Shown: positions 27,637 to 37,250, counted from the first letter of the stretch. The stretch: 64,000 bases of DNA from JAGVSR01 sp963825555 (GCA_963825555.1 CAWGTZ010000027.1:1-64000); one strand, 5' to 3'. Numbers and translations: made by a program. The notes: generated by a model from the letters alone, not told the origin.

Positions 27637-28089
27637 TCACGCAGATGACTTCTTGTCGAGAATGCCGCGCACCGCTTCCAGCGCCAGTTCGTAGCCGGCC
27701 GCACCCAGCCCGCAGATGACGCCCGTGGCGGCAAGCGAAACGTAGGAGTGCTGGCGGAAGCTGTCGCGGCGGAAGATGTTGGACAGATGGACCTCCACCA
27801 CGGGCAACTCGGCGGCTTGCAGGGCGTCGAGCAGCGCAACGGAGGTGTGTGTCAAACCGGCGGCGTTGACGATGATGGCCGAGCCGGAGGTGCGGGCGTC
27901 TTGCACCCATCCGACCAGCTCGCCTTCGTTGTTCGTCTGGCGAAAGTCGATCTCCAGGCCGAGCGCCTTGGCGCGCGCGGCAGCGCGGGCTTCGATGTCG
28001 GCCAGCGTCTCACGGCCATAGATCTCCGGCTCGCGATGACCGAGCAGGTTGAGGTTGGGCCCGTTGAGGATGAAAACCGGCTTTGCCAT
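27637..28089 (-). CDS. aroQ: 3-dehydroquinate dehydratase, type II
   Basis: A 150-residue shikimate-pathway enzyme. The start MAKPVFILNGPNLNLLGHREPEIYG carries the catalytic region with the active-site tyrosine. FRQTNNEGELVGWVQDA, IIVNAAGLTHTSVALLDAL and VEVHLSNIFRRDSFRQHSYVS, with the catalytic histidine region, complete the type II signature. It lies between the DsbA-like gene and accB, a conserved alphaproteobacterial order. Its TGA overlaps a possible upstream GTG start of accB. Confidence 0.93.
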   Translation of the reverse strand: MAKPVFILNGPNLNLLGHREPEIYGRETLADIEARAAARAKALGLEIDFRQTNNEGELVGWVQDARTSGSAIIVNAAGLTHTSVALLDALQAAELPVVEVHLSNIFRRDSFRQHSYVSLAATGVICGLGAAGYELALEAVRGILDKKSSA

Positions 28090-28291
28090 GGTCTCGCGTT
28101 CTGGATAGCCGTACGGCGAGAAACCCCCGCAGGCCGCCGCGAGCGGCCCGAAATCGTCTCTCCCGTACAACCCGGGGTCTAGCAGCTTTCGTATGGCAAC
28201 GAAAGTGCGCTGCCGCCGCGTTGCACAACGCAGCGGTGGGAAAATCAGGTTGTTCGCCAGAAGTTTGCTACCGGCCGGTTCAGCAGCCGGA

Positions 28292-29155
28292 TTAGCAGTA
28301 GGCGCAACCTTCCTTGCGCAACTGGGCGACCTTGCTGGTCAGGAGTTCCAGAAGGTCTTCGGGTGCCCCTCCGATCCCCTCGTTGCCAACCAGGAAGTGG
28401 GGGGTGCCGTTGATGTTCATCTTGCGGGCCAGCGCCTCGACGCGGGCGAGTTCCGCCTTCACCGGCTCGCCATCCTTGTCGACCTTGAGCTTGGCGACGT
28501 CGAGTCCGAGCTTCTTGGCCTGATCGAGCGCGAACGCTTCCGTGACGCGACCCTTGCTCTCGATCAGCGCCCGGTGCATTTCCCAGTACTTGCCCTGGGC
28601 CCGGGCAGCCAGCGCGATCTTGGCTGCCTCCTCCGAATCCTTGCTGAGGATCGGCAATTCCTTGAACACCACCCGAACCTTGGGATCGGTCTCGATCAGC
28701 TTCAGCACATTGTGAAAGCCGCGTTTGCAGTATCCGCAGTTGTAATCGAAGAACTCCACGATCGTGATATCGCCGTCGGGGTTGCCTGCAACGGGTGCAT
28801 CCGGATGGCGATAGAGCTCCTTTGCGTTCTCCGCGACGAGCTTCTTGGTGCGCTCTGCCTCTTCCCTCGCCATCTTCAATTCGAGCGACGACTGGACCTC
28901 GATGAGCACCTCAGGGTTGCTCAACAGGTAGTCTTTCACGACCTGCTCGATACCGCGCTTCTGGTTATCATCGAACATCGAGGTGTCGGCCGGCGCCGGT
29001 TGCTCCGACTGCCCGACCACCAATCCCGGCGACAGGAACAAAAATGCGAGCGCCGCGGCGATGGCGGTGGGCGCACCCAGCAGAAGCGCCTTGCGTTTGC
29101 CGCTCCCGGCGCCGGAGGCGTCTTGGACTGATTTCTGCTGAGCATTGTCGGACAT
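28292..29155 (-). CDS. DsbA-family thiol:disulfide oxidoreductase with extra C-terminal CxxC
   Basis: A 287-residue protein with an N-terminal signal anchor (about residues 24-46), a helical region (IEQVVKDYLLSNPEVLIEV) typical of the Com1/DsbA-like group, and a thioredoxin fold. The active site is Cys140-Gly-Tyr-Cys143 in FFDYNCGYCKRG and the cis-proline loop is NINGTPHFLVG. It probably acts in the periplasm on protein disulfides. Unusually, the last four residues are Cys-Ala-Tyr-Cys (284-287), a second CxxC at the extreme C-terminus. The upstream extension from 29287 is not conserved. It neighbours aroQ and the BepA-like protease on the same strand. Confidence 0.85.
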   Translation of the reverse strand: MSDNAQQKSVQDASGAGSGKRKALLLGAPTAIAAALAFLFLSPGLVVGQSEQPAPADTSMFDDNQKRGIEQVVKDYLLSNPEVLIEVQSSLELKMAREEAERTKKLVAENAKELYRHPDAPVAGNPDGDITIVEFFDYNCGYCKRGFHNVLKLIETDPKVRVVFKELPILSKDSEEAAKIALAARAQGKYWEMHRALIESKGRVTEAFALDQAKKLGLDVAKLKVDKDGEPVKAELARVEALARKMNINGTPHFLVGNEGIGGAPEDLLELLTSKVAQLRKEGCAYC

Positions 29156-29241
29156 GGTGATCTCTCGGTTTCCTTGCGCGGGGATATCGACGGTACGCGA
29201 CAGGCTAGGTTGGGGTTTCGATGGGCGCCACGGCCAGGCCG

Positions 29242-30645
29242 TCACGTCTGCGGTTTGAAGTTCAAGATGTCGTCGGCTTTGACCCATTCCGGGCTGCCGG
29301 GCTTCAGTCCGGCCTGGGCCCTGCGGGCAAACTCCTGCGCCTGCTTCAGGGCTCCGAAATAGAACAGACCTTGGGCTCGCGCCAGTTCCGACTGCGGAAT
29401 CATGCCCTTGTCGTAGTAGGCTTGTCCCAACATGTTGTAGGCCATGGCATTTTCGCCTTCCCGCGCGATGGCCCTGCGAAGAATGGTGATCGCGTCGTTC
29501 GTCAGGGAAGCCTGTTTGGACTGGATCATGGCCTGGGCGAGCTGCACGGAGATCAGCGGCGCGTCACCACCGGCGAGTTGCAGCGCCTTGCGCAACGTCG
29601 GGATGGCGTCTGCCGGGCGTCCGGCCTTCTGCTGGAAATCGCCTTTCAGCTCCCAGAAATAAGGGTTCGACGGGCTCGATGCGATGAGCTGGTCCGCTTC
29701 GGCGAGTGCGGCTTCCAGACTGCCGGAGCCTCCCATTCGGAATCTTGCTACCGCGCGGGCATAGCGGGCGGGCAGGCTCTGGTCCGAAGCTGGATAGCGA
29801 TTGAAGACCGTCTGGGGTCCTTCGATGTATCCGGAAAGCTTCGCGCGCATCATGTCATGGCGCAGCTGAAGATCCGGGGTGTCGGCTTTGCCAAAATAGG
29901 GACTGCTCTCGGCAAGCTCGCGCAGCCGTGCCAAGCGATCGGTCGCTACGGGGTGGGTGCGCGCGAAGGGATCCTTGTACTGGTCGGAGAACAGTTCCTG
30001 GCCGGCGAAGCGTTCGAAGGTTGCGAGCATGCCGCGCCCGGACTGCTGAGTCGTGTTGAGATAGCTGAGGCCCGCCTGGTCGGCAGCGGATTCCTGTGAC
30101 CGGCGTTCGGCGGTAAGGCCGCGCATAATGAGCTCGTTACCGCCAGAGAGAACGCTCTGTCCGGCGCCACCCAGGTCGCGGCCCGAGTCGCCGCCCGCTA
30201 CGCCGCCGGCGACCATGAGGCCGATACCGAGGATCTGGGCGAGAAGGGCACGGGTCTGATCTTTCGAGATGCGGGCGCGCAGTGCAGCCATGTGGCCGCC
30301 TGCGATGTGGCCCGCCTCATGCGCCAGCACGCCGATGACTTCGTTGGGCGTCTGGGCCTGCAGCAGGGCTCCGGTATGGATGTAGACGCTGCGGCCGTCG
30401 ACCACGAAGGCGTTGAAGGCTTCATTGTTGACGATCCGTACGGCGACGCGCCCGGATCCCAGACCTGCGGCCTTGAAGATAGGGCGGGCGTAGTCGTTGA
30501 GCAGGCCCTCGATCTCGGTGTCGCGGATGAGCGGAATGCCCTGTGCCTCGGCGTTCCGCGGCAGAAGCGGAAGAACGCCGAGGCACAATGCAAGCCCTGC
30601 GGCCGCGGTCTTGCGCCAACTCGGTGTTCGAAGAGATCTGGTCAT
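29242..30645 (-). CDS. BepA-like M48 zinc metalloprotease with TPR domain
   Basis: A 467-residue periplasmic protein with signal peptide (GLALCLGVLPLLPRNAEAQ). The M48 zinc motif is His109-Glu-Ala-Gly-His113 (LAHEAGHIAGGH), and the third-ligand region is RRSQESAADQAGL. A C-terminal half of about four TPR-like helical pairs begins near residue 290 (ARYARAVARFRMGGSGSLEAA). This matches BepA/YfgC, which degrades or chaperones misassembled outer-membrane proteins such as LptD. It lies 86 bp upstream of the DsbA-like gene; LptD disulfide maturation links the two functions in other bacteria. Confidence 0.88.
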   Translation of the reverse strand: MTRSLRTPSWRKTAAAGLALCLGVLPLLPRNAEAQGIPLIRDTEIEGLLNDYARPIFKAAGLGSGRVAVRIVNNEAFNAFVVDGRSVYIHTGALLQAQTPNEVIGVLAHEAGHIAGGHMAALRARISKDQTRALLAQILGIGLMVAGGVAGGDSGRDLGGAGQSVLSGGNELIMRGLTAERRSQESAADQAGLSYLNTTQQSGRGMLATFERFAGQELFSDQYKDPFARTHPVATDRLARLRELAESSPYFGKADTPDLQLRHDMMRAKLSGYIEGPQTVFNRYPASDQSLPARYARAVARFRMGGSGSLEAALAEADQLIASSPSNPYFWELKGDFQQKAGRPADAIPTLRKALQLAGGDAPLISVQLAQAMIQSKQASLTNDAITILRRAIAREGENAMAYNMLGQAYYDKGMIPQSELARAQGLFYFGALKQAQEFARRAQAGLKPGSPEWVKADDILNFKPQT

Positions 30646-30808
30646 ACTCTACCGATTGTCAAAAAATGAGCCGAAAGAGCGGCAAACGCCCCGACTTTAC
30701 ATAGTCAAAGTCGACGGCCGTTACGAGGGGGGCCCAGCGGACGCTTCTCCCTGTGCGGATTGTCCCGGCCAGCCCCAGCTATCGTAATCCTACTACCGGT
30801 AAGGAACG

Positions 30809-30840
30809 AAAAAGGGGCGGCGCCGGTTTTGCGCCACCCC
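30809..30840 (-). terminator. Intrinsic terminator after M15-type peptidase gene
   Basis: On the minus strand GGGGTGGCGC, a seven-base loop, GCGCCGCCCC, then five T: a ten-pair stem with one G-T pair, 35 bp past the stop at 30876. Confidence 0.85.
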
Positions 30841-30875
30841 GAGAAGTCTGCCTGCGGCCGGCTTGGCCGCGGGCT

Positions 30876-31472
30876 TCAGCCCTTGCGGCCGCTATTGGCG
30901 CCAAGCGAAACGAACCGGGGCCCGATGTCCACGTGGATGTGGTTCATGCCACGGTAGGTCATGGTGCCACCGGAGTGATGGTTCTTGATCAGCCAGTTGA
31001 CGATTGCGCCCTTGCGGTTGCCGGCATTGAAGTCGATGGCAAGACCATAGCGGTGCTTGGAGGGCTTTCCGCTGGTGGCGATTACCGCGCCGGGGCGGCA
31101 GGTGGAGACGATGCTCACCTGGCCAAACTGGCTTTCGATGCGATTGAGGAGGGCGCGGGCCTGCGGCTGCAGGCACGAGCGCGAGGTGCCGCCCGACGCG
31201 TACTTTGTGAGGGAGCGGTTCTTCATGCCCTTCTTGCCGTAGGCGGAGCGCTTCTTGGAGTACGACTTCTTGCTGCCGTAGCGCTTGCCCTTGGACTTGG
31301 ACGCGTATTGCTTTTTGGATTTGGCGGTGAAGTTCTTCGACAGGCTAGGACGGTTGGCGGATGTGCCAGCCTCGGTGCCCTGGCCCTGGTAGGTGCGTGC
31401 TTCGACACCCGTGGCCGAAATGGCGAAAAGACCCATTAGGGCCGCGGCGGTAGAAAGAATACGTTTGCTCAT
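30876..31472 (-). CDS. Secreted M15-type (D-Ala-D-Ala peptidase-like) protein with Lys/Ser/Tyr-rich linker
   Basis: A 198-residue exported protein: signal peptide MSKRILSTAAALMGLFAIS ending near VEA, then about 50 residues dominated by Lys, Ser, Gly and Tyr (for example KSKGKRYGSKKSYSKK), then a compact LAS-fold domain. The zinc-ligand pattern is His-x6-Asp in KHRYGLAIDF and the final His in NHIHVDIG. A cysteine pair (SCLQPQ and STCRPG) may form a disulfide. It probably acts on peptidoglycan cross-links. The basic linker could hold it on anionic wall polymers. It has its own terminator and a 420-bp upstream region, so it seems monocistronic. Confidence 0.7.
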   Translation of the reverse strand: MSKRILSTAAALMGLFAISATGVEARTYQGQGTEAGTSANRPSLSKNFTAKSKKQYASKSKGKRYGSKKSYSKKRSAYGKKGMKNRSLTKYASGGTSRSCLQPQARALLNRIESQFGQVSIVSTCRPGAVIATSGKPSKHRYGLAIDFNAGNRKGAIVNWLIKNHHSGGTMTYRGMNHIHVDIGPRFVSLGANSGRKG

Positions 31473-31895
31473 GAGTACTCCCTTTTCTTGCATGCAACTT
31501 GAGCCGATATTTCGGCTCTTCGAGAGATGAACGGCTCTGCTTGCGTGTTTTTCCAAGTCAAACGGAGCTTTTTGTTTCTGACTGCGTGCCGTGTTGATCA
31601 TCAGCGATCCTTTCCGGCTCTCTCGTTCGACTTCGCTCTCCCTCGAACTCGTTTGGCGAGTTGCGGTGCAACCAAGTAAGGTGCGCTGCAACAGGCGCCC
31701 AACAGCGCGGACCTTATGGTGAAAATTGGGCGACCAGAACCTCAGAACGGCCCTGTGCGACGAAGTGTGCCGCATTGCAGCATTCTATAAGGCAATCTTT
31801 AGATCATTGTTTTGCATAAGAAAAAGCCGGGCTTGAGCCCGGCTTTCGCTATTTCTGTAATCTGATGTGTGTGCGCCGCAGCGAGGCCGTTCGAG
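31473..31895. other. Intergenic region between M15-type gene and rne end
   Basis: About 420 bases without a convincing gene. It should contain the minus-strand promoter of the M15-type peptidase gene in its left part and the rne terminator (31823-31846) in its right part. Short frames here show no family resemblance. Confidence 0.4.
31821..31846 (-). terminator. Intrinsic terminator of rne
   Basis: AAAGCCGGGC, TTGA, GCCCGGCTTT forms a ten-pair perfect stem; reading the minus strand, the stem runs directly into a T-rich tail. It lies about 50 bp after the rne stop at 31896. It is also usable in the opposite direction, but no plus-strand gene ends there. Confidence 0.88.
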
Positions 31896-34844
31896 TCAGA
31901 GGCGCCGCTGCCACCATCCGCGCCGTGCCGGCTGCTCGGCCTGTTCGGTGGTGGGTGCGGCCTCGTCGGGCGTGACGACCACGCGCTCGATCCGCGGCTC
32001 GCTGGCGACCGGTTCGCCCTGGCGGCGTCGCGTCTCGGACTTGGCTTCGGGCGTCGTTTCAGCCGTTGCTGGTTCCAGCACGTTCTCAACCGCTGGCGCG
32101 GGCGCGGCTTCGGCGGCGGGCTTGGCCGGACGGGCTTCCGTCTTCGGGGGCTCGGCGCCTGCCTTCGCACGCGCGCCTTCGTCGGCGGCGGGCAGATCAG
32201 GCTCGAAATCGATTGTTGGACCGCTCGAAAAATCGTCGACGAATTCCTCCGTCACATGCGGGCGGACAGGATAGCCGTTCTGGAGGCTCGCATCGTCCTC
32301 ACCTGAAGCAGCCGCGGCCTGTTCGCGATCGCGGCCGCGCCCGCGTCGTCCACCCCGGCGTCCACGCCGCCGGCGGCGCCCGCCGCGCTCGCCCTCGCTC
32401 CCGTCTTGAGCACGGGCCGGGCTGCGTTCGGCATCCTCACCCGCATCTTCCGTTGTGCTGTCGGCGAACTCGGCGTCACCTTCCGCCTCGCCGTAAAGCG
32501 TAATCGGCTGGTCCGGATAGTTCCCGCCGCGGTCCTGGCGTGCGCCTTCGCCGCGCGCTTCTCCGCGCCCTTGGCGCTCGCCACCGCGTCGGCCCCGGCG
32601 TCTGCGCCGCCGCCTGCCGCCGCGCTCCTCGCCCTGACCGCCGCCGTCCGTTTCCTCTTCGCCTCCATCCACGAAGCGGGCGTTTTCCGCGCCGGCATCT
32701 TCCGCGCTCTCGGCTTCTTCCTCGTCGCCCTCGAAGCCCCAGTCCATGTTGACGACGGAGCGCTCGGGGCGGCGGGGCGCCTCGGTCCGGGCATGTGTCT
32801 TTTCGACCGTGAAGTTTGCACCCTGGAGCTTGTCGCTCGCCTGAACGGTGATCGAGACACCGTGATGGGCTTCCATGTCGGTGATGAAGCGCCGCTTGTT
32901 ATTGAGAATGTAAAGCGCGACCTCCGCCGTCGTCGTGGCGATGAGGGATGTCGGGTGGCTGCCCATCAGGGCATCCTCGATGCCGCGCAACACGGCAAGT
33001 GCCACGCTCTCGGTCGAACGGATGATGCCGGTTCCCTGGCAGTGCGGGCACTGAGATGTGGAACCCTCCAGCACGCCGGTGCGCAAGCGCTGGCGCGACA
33101 TCTCCATGAGGCCGAAATGGCTGATGCGTCCGAGCTGGATTCGGGCCCGGTCGAAGCGCAGCGCCTCTTTCAGTCGCCGCTCCACGGACCGGTTGTTGCG
33201 CTTCTCCTCCATGTCGATGAAGTCGATGACGATAAGACCCGCAAGGTCGCGCAACTTCAGCTGGCGGGCAATCTCGTCGGCGGCCTCCAGGTTGGTATTG
33301 TAGGCCGTCTCCTCGATGGAAAACTCGCGCGTGGACTTGCCCGAGTTCACGTCGATGGCGACGAGCGCCTCGGTCTGGTTGATCACCAGATAGCCGCCGG
33401 ACTTGAGGTTCACGAACGGGCTGAACATCGCGTTCAGTTGCCGCTCGATCCCGTACTTGTTGAAAAGCGGTTCATGGCTGGTATGCGCAAGCACGTTCTT
33501 GGCATGGCTCGGCATGAGCATGCGCATGAAGTCCTTGGCCTCCGCGTGGGCGGCGTCGCCTGCCACGATGATCTCTTCCACGTCCTTGTTGTAAAGGTCG
33601 CGGATCGAGCGCTTGATCAGGTTGCCTTCCTCGTAGACGAGGCTCGGCGCGGTCGACTGGAGCGTCAGGTCGCGCACGCTCTCCCAGAGACGCAGCAGAT
33701 ACTCGTAGTCCCGGCGGATTTCCTGCTTGGTGCGAGCGGCTCCCGCCGTGCGAATGATGAGCCCCATGCCCTCTGGGACATCGAGCTCGGCCGCGATGGC
33801 CTTGAGCCGTTTGCGGTCCTGCGGATTGGTGATCTTACGGCTGATGCCGCCGCCGCGGGCCGTGTTGGGCATCAGGACGGTGTAGCGGCCGGCCAGCGAG
33901 AGGTAGGTGGTCAGCGCTGCGCCCTTGTTGCCGCGCTCCTCCTTGACGACCTGAACCAAGATGACTTGGCGGCGCTTGATGACTTCCTGGATCTTATAGC
34001 TGCGCGGACGGCGGCGCGGCCGTGCGGGCAACTCCTCGAGCGCATCTTCCGCACCGGTCTGTTCGACAGCCTCGGCCTCCGAGGCCGGGCTTGCGACGAC
34101 TTCCACGGCCTCGTTCTCGACGAGACCGATCGGCTGGGGCGCATCGGCTTCGGACTCGGTCGCAGTCAGGTCGCTGCCCTGATCCTCGGTTTCCAAATCG
34201 CCGGCATCGACGTCCTCGTCCTCGTCATCCGTCTCGTTGTCGGTGTCGCGGGTCCCCTCGAAGCCACCGACCGCCTCCGGCTCGGAGATCTCCTCGACGA
34301 TGACGTCATCGGCATCATCGACATCTTCGGCCATGACGACATGCGCGCCGCCCAACTCTTGCTCCGAATCCGCATAGTCGTTCATGTCCTCGTCGCCGAG
34401 GTCCTCATCGACCTGTTCGACACCGCCCTCTCCGGCTTCGGCTTCTTCTGCCCGGCGTTGCCGGGACGAGGAGCCGCGGGACTGGCGCTGTTCGCGACGG
34501 CGCGCCATGCGCTCGGCATGGGCGTCGGCTGCGGCTTCCTCCGCGGCCTCCGCGGCGGCTTCTTCATCGAGAAGCGCCTGACGGTCGGCCATGGGGATCT
34601 GATAGTAGTCGGGATGGATTTCGTTGAAGGCCAGGAAGCCGTGCCGGTTTCCGCCGTAGTCAACGAAGGCGGCCTGGAGCGAGGGCTCCACGCGCGTCAC
34701 CTTGGCGAGATAGATATTGCCCCGCAGCAGTTTTCGCGCGGCGCTTTCGTAGTCGAATTCCTCTACGCGGCCCTCACGCAGAACGACGACCCGGGTCTCC
34801 TCGGGATGCGTCGCATCAATAAGCATCTTGTTGTTGTTGGACAT
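31896..34844 (-). CDS. rne: Ribonuclease E
   Basis: A 982-residue endoribonuclease central to mRNA decay and rRNA processing. The S1 domain begins RKLLRGNIYLAKVTRVEPSL (residues 38-57) and is interrupted by a roughly 190-residue, very acidic insertion (about 92-280). It resumes at SYKIQEVIKRRQVILVQV. RNase H-like and DNase I-like subdomains follow, with TEALVAIDVNSGKS and GLIVIDFIDMEEKRN carrying the catalytic aspartates. The zinc link is Cys599-x2-Cys602 (CPHC). The C-terminal 300 residues are disordered with Arg/Gly-rich RNA-binding patches (GGRRRRRRRGRRGG) and end in PARRGWWQRRL, as in alphaproteobacterial degradosome scaffolds. Confidence 0.93.
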   Translation of the reverse strand: MSNNNKMLIDATHPEETRVVVLREGRVEEFDYESAARKLLRGNIYLAKVTRVEPSLQAAFVDYGGNRHGFLAFNEIHPDYYQIPMADRQALLDEEAAAEAAEEAAADAHAERMARRREQRQSRGSSSRQRRAEEAEAGEGGVEQVDEDLGDEDMNDYADSEQELGGAHVVMAEDVDDADDVIVEEISEPEAVGGFEGTRDTDNETDDEDEDVDAGDLETEDQGSDLTATESEADAPQPIGLVENEAVEVVASPASEAEAVEQTGAEDALEELPARPRRRPRSYKIQEVIKRRQVILVQVVKEERGNKGAALTTYLSLAGRYTVLMPNTARGGGISRKITNPQDRKRLKAIAAELDVPEGMGLIIRTAGAARTKQEIRRDYEYLLRLWESVRDLTLQSTAPSLVYEEGNLIKRSIRDLYNKDVEEIIVAGDAAHAEAKDFMRMLMPSHAKNVLAHTSHEPLFNKYGIERQLNAMFSPFVNLKSGGYLVINQTEALVAIDVNSGKSTREFSIEETAYNTNLEAADEIARQLKLRDLAGLIVIDFIDMEEKRNNRSVERRLKEALRFDRARIQLGRISHFGLMEMSRQRLRTGVLEGSTSQCPHCQGTGIIRSTESVALAVLRGIEDALMGSHPTSLIATTTAEVALYILNNKRRFITDMEAHHGVSITVQASDKLQGANFTVEKTHARTEAPRRPERSVVNMDWGFEGDEEEAESAEDAGAENARFVDGGEEETDGGGQGEERGGRRRRRRRGRRGGERQGRGEARGEGARQDRGGNYPDQPITLYGEAEGDAEFADSTTEDAGEDAERSPARAQDGSEGERGGRRRRRGRRGGRRGRGRDREQAAAASGEDDASLQNGYPVRPHVTEEFVDDFSSGPTIDFEPDLPAADEGARAKAGAEPPKTEARPAKPAAEAAPAPAVENVLEPATAETTPEAKSETRRRQGEPVASEPRIERVVVTPDEAAPTTEQAEQPARRGWWQRRL

Positions 34845-35669
34845 GTGTCGTGTTCCTTCGCGCGCCGGCTCGGCAGGGGGCCGGTCGAAGTCCTTGGGCC
34901 TGTAACGGCCATGCGCTGGACGAGGGCGCGCGTATACGATGGGGTTGATGGGCGGGGTTTGAAGTCGGTTCGTGCGCGCAGCCTCAGCGCCGCCGGAAGA
35001 TCCGGGCGGTGCTGACCATCGGCTCGAACGAGCCTCATGGTCATGGGTTTGGCTGTGCGATGGGTTTGCATTCGTCGTTGTTCAATCTTGATTGTCGGGA
35101 GGGACGCGTGGCCGCCACCAGACAAGCGGGTTCAACAGGGTTTGGCACCACGCGTCGCATCCGGCGACAGGTACCATTCGGGTCCGGCTCCGAAGCCCCC
35201 TTTCATCGGGCCTCGTGGAGAGCCGCAGGCAATGGACAACGCGTCCGTTCCGTCGCGGCGCGGTCGTCTCGGCACGGGAGACCTTGGAGAACCTTGGCGC
35301 GGACCCGTCCATGGGCATCGGACAGGCGGGCCGTCGCAGGAGAACTCTTCCAGTTCTTGGCCGATCCGTGCGAACACCCGTCTTGATGGATTGCCGATCC
35401 GAAGTCCGTCGCTGCCCAATACAACCCGGCGGCTGGCTTCAAGTAAGCTTAGCCTCCCCGTGGGTTCAGGGCGCGCGTCTTCCGGGGGCTCCGACGAGGC
35501 ACGGAGAAACGGAACGCGGATAAAGTGTAACGGGTTCGCGGTCCCGGTGACAAGAGTGTTAAGCTAATTAAGATGTCCCGGTATGCGCAGACCGGATGAA
35601 ACTGTGCAGCACCAGGGCAAATTTTTTGTTAACTTGCGGCAGATTCTGACTTTTCTAGGGGTTGAGGGA
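34845..35669. other. Long divergent intergenic region, rne leader and amidase promoter
   Basis: About 825 bases between the divergent rne and amidase genes. Frames on both strands are open by virtue of GC content but show no signal peptide, motif or consistent start. The left part is probably a long rne 5' leader, which autoregulates rne in other bacteria. Near 35560 the sequence becomes AT-rich (GTTAAGCTAATTAAGAT), a likely promoter for the amidase gene. Confidence 0.4.
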
Positions 35670-37028
35670 ATGCCGGGGGGCTTTCCGAGGCGGCCGCCGA
35701 TCCGAATCGGACGTCACATCTCCGCAGGGCTCATCGCTCTGGCCGGTGCGATGCTTTGCGCCCCTGCCTCGGCCGGGGGACTATCGTTCATCGATTGGCT
35801 GACAACGGTCGGCCAGGACACGACAACCGTCGAGAAATCAACGCCTTCTGGCCCTGAAGGCGGCCGGCAGGAGCCTTCCGCGGCGTCTGAGGCGGTGGCG
35901 GTGGAGGTGATAGGCGACCGCGAGTCCACGCTGTTCCAGCTCACCCTCAGCCGCGGCGTCACGGCCGAGGTGTATTCACTGGCAAACCCCTATCGGGTCA
36001 TCATCGATCTGCCAAATCTCAGTTTCCGGCTTCCCGAGGAGGCCGGCCGGACGGGGCGGGGCCTGGTTTCCGCCTTCCGGTACGGCCAGTTTGCCGAGGG
36101 CAAGGCCCGCATTGTCATGGATACCGAGGGGCCTGTCGCTATCGCCAAGGCGGCAATGACGAATGCCCGGGACGGCAACGGCGTTGTGCTCACGGTGGAG
36201 CTAAATCCGTCCGATCCGGCCGCATTCGGCCTGGGAACGGGCAGAGGCAAGCGGGAGCAGCCGCCCGGGGGAAGTTTGTCGGAATCGGTCGAGGCGCCGG
36301 CCAAAAGGAGCCCGGGACAGGCGAAGCCGGTGATCGTGATCGACCCGGGCCACGGCGGCGTCGACCCCGGCGCGGTGGGGTCGGGCAACACCTTGGAGAA
36401 GGATCTTGTTCTGAAGGTCGCGCGCAAAGTGCGCGATCGCCTGCTCCAGAATGGGCGCTATGACGTTATCATGACGCGTTCGTCCGACGTTTTCGTATCT
36501 TTGAGCCAGAGGCTGGCCATCTCGCGCCAGAGCGGCTCGGATCTCTTCATCTCGATCCACGCCGATTCCATCGAGGAAGCCTACGCGCAAAGCATCAAGG
36601 GCGCGACCATTTACACGCTCTCGGAACGGGCCTCCGATGCCGAGGCGCGGGCCATGGCGGATAAGGAAAACGCCTCGGATCTGATCGCCGGTCTCGACGT
36701 GTCCGACGGCGAGGAGGGGCATCAGGTCAAGAACATCCTGATCGATCTGATGAAACGGGAGACGGCCAACTTTTCCGCCGAATTTTCCCGGACCCTCGTT
36801 CGCAAGATGCGCAGGAACGTTTCCCTCTCGCGCGATCCCGAGCGCTCGGCTGCTTTCAAGGTCCTGAAACAGCCCCATGCCCCCTCCGTACTGGTCGAAC
36901 TGGGCTATCTCAGCAATGCTGAAGAGGCCAAGCGGATGCAATCGGCTCAGTGGCAGGATAAAGTCGTCGGCTCGATCATCGGCGCTATCGATGCCTACTT
37001 CGTCAAACGGACGGTGGGGAGCCCCTGA
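35670..37028 (+). CDS. N-acetylmuramoyl-L-alanine amidase (AmiC type, AMIN + Amidase_3)
   Basis: The ATG at 35670 has AGGGG at good distance and yields a signal peptide (HISAGLIALAGAMLCAPASA); an in-frame ATG at 35583 has no Shine-Dalgarno. The 452-residue protein has an AMIN domain (LTLSRGVTAEVYSLANPYRVI to about residue 190) that binds peptidoglycan, and an Amidase_3 domain with zinc/catalytic motifs DPGHGGVDPGA, a glutamate in NTLEKDLVL, FISIHADS and VLVELGYLSN. It cleaves the amide between MurNAc and the stem peptide during division. It sits between rne and PBP1A, a conserved alphaproteobacterial order. Confidence 0.9.
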   Translation: MPGGFPRRPPIRIGRHISAGLIALAGAMLCAPASAGGLSFIDWLTTVGQDTTTVEKSTPSGPEGGRQEPSAASEAVAVEVIGDRESTLFQLTLSRGVTAEVYSLANPYRVIIDLPNLSFRLPEEAGRTGRGLVSAFRYGQFAEGKARIVMDTEGPVAIAKAAMTNARDGNGVVLTVELNPSDPAAFGLGTGRGKREQPPGGSLSESVEAPAKRSPGQAKPVIVIDPGHGGVDPGAVGSGNTLEKDLVLKVARKVRDRLLQNGRYDVIMTRSSDVFVSLSQRLAISRQSGSDLFISIHADSIEEAYAQSIKGATIYTLSERASDAEARAMADKENASDLIAGLDVSDGEEGHQVKNILIDLMKRETANFSAEFSRTLVRKMRRNVSLSRDPERSAAFKVLKQPHAPSVLVELGYLSNAEEAKRMQSAQWQDKVVGSIIGAIDAYFVKRTVGSP

Positions 37029-37250
37029 AAGCCGGCCGATCCTTATTTCAAAGGGAGATGTGGCCGGATTGGCGCGAAGATGTTCACTTTACGGAAGATA
37101 AAGTGTTTTTTTTGGGCTATCCAGATCGGACGATGTGGTGCCACAATTTCCGGTAATCTGCTCCGGATGTGCTGGCGGGATTGCTGCGTTGCGGCAAGTC
37201 GTTTATTCAGGCGCTAAATTCCAGATATCGTCGCTGAATCGTCGGAACGC

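Noticed and set aside
32406..35015. An 869-codon plus-strand open frame opposite rne
   Set aside because: RNase E on the minus strand is unmistakable. The antisense frame reflects codon bias and has no domain.
35037..35567. Overlapping open frames in the rne/amidase intergenic region
   Set aside because: Several frames are open in parallel with Arg/Ser/Pro-rich products and no start signal, as expected for non-coding GC-rich DNA.
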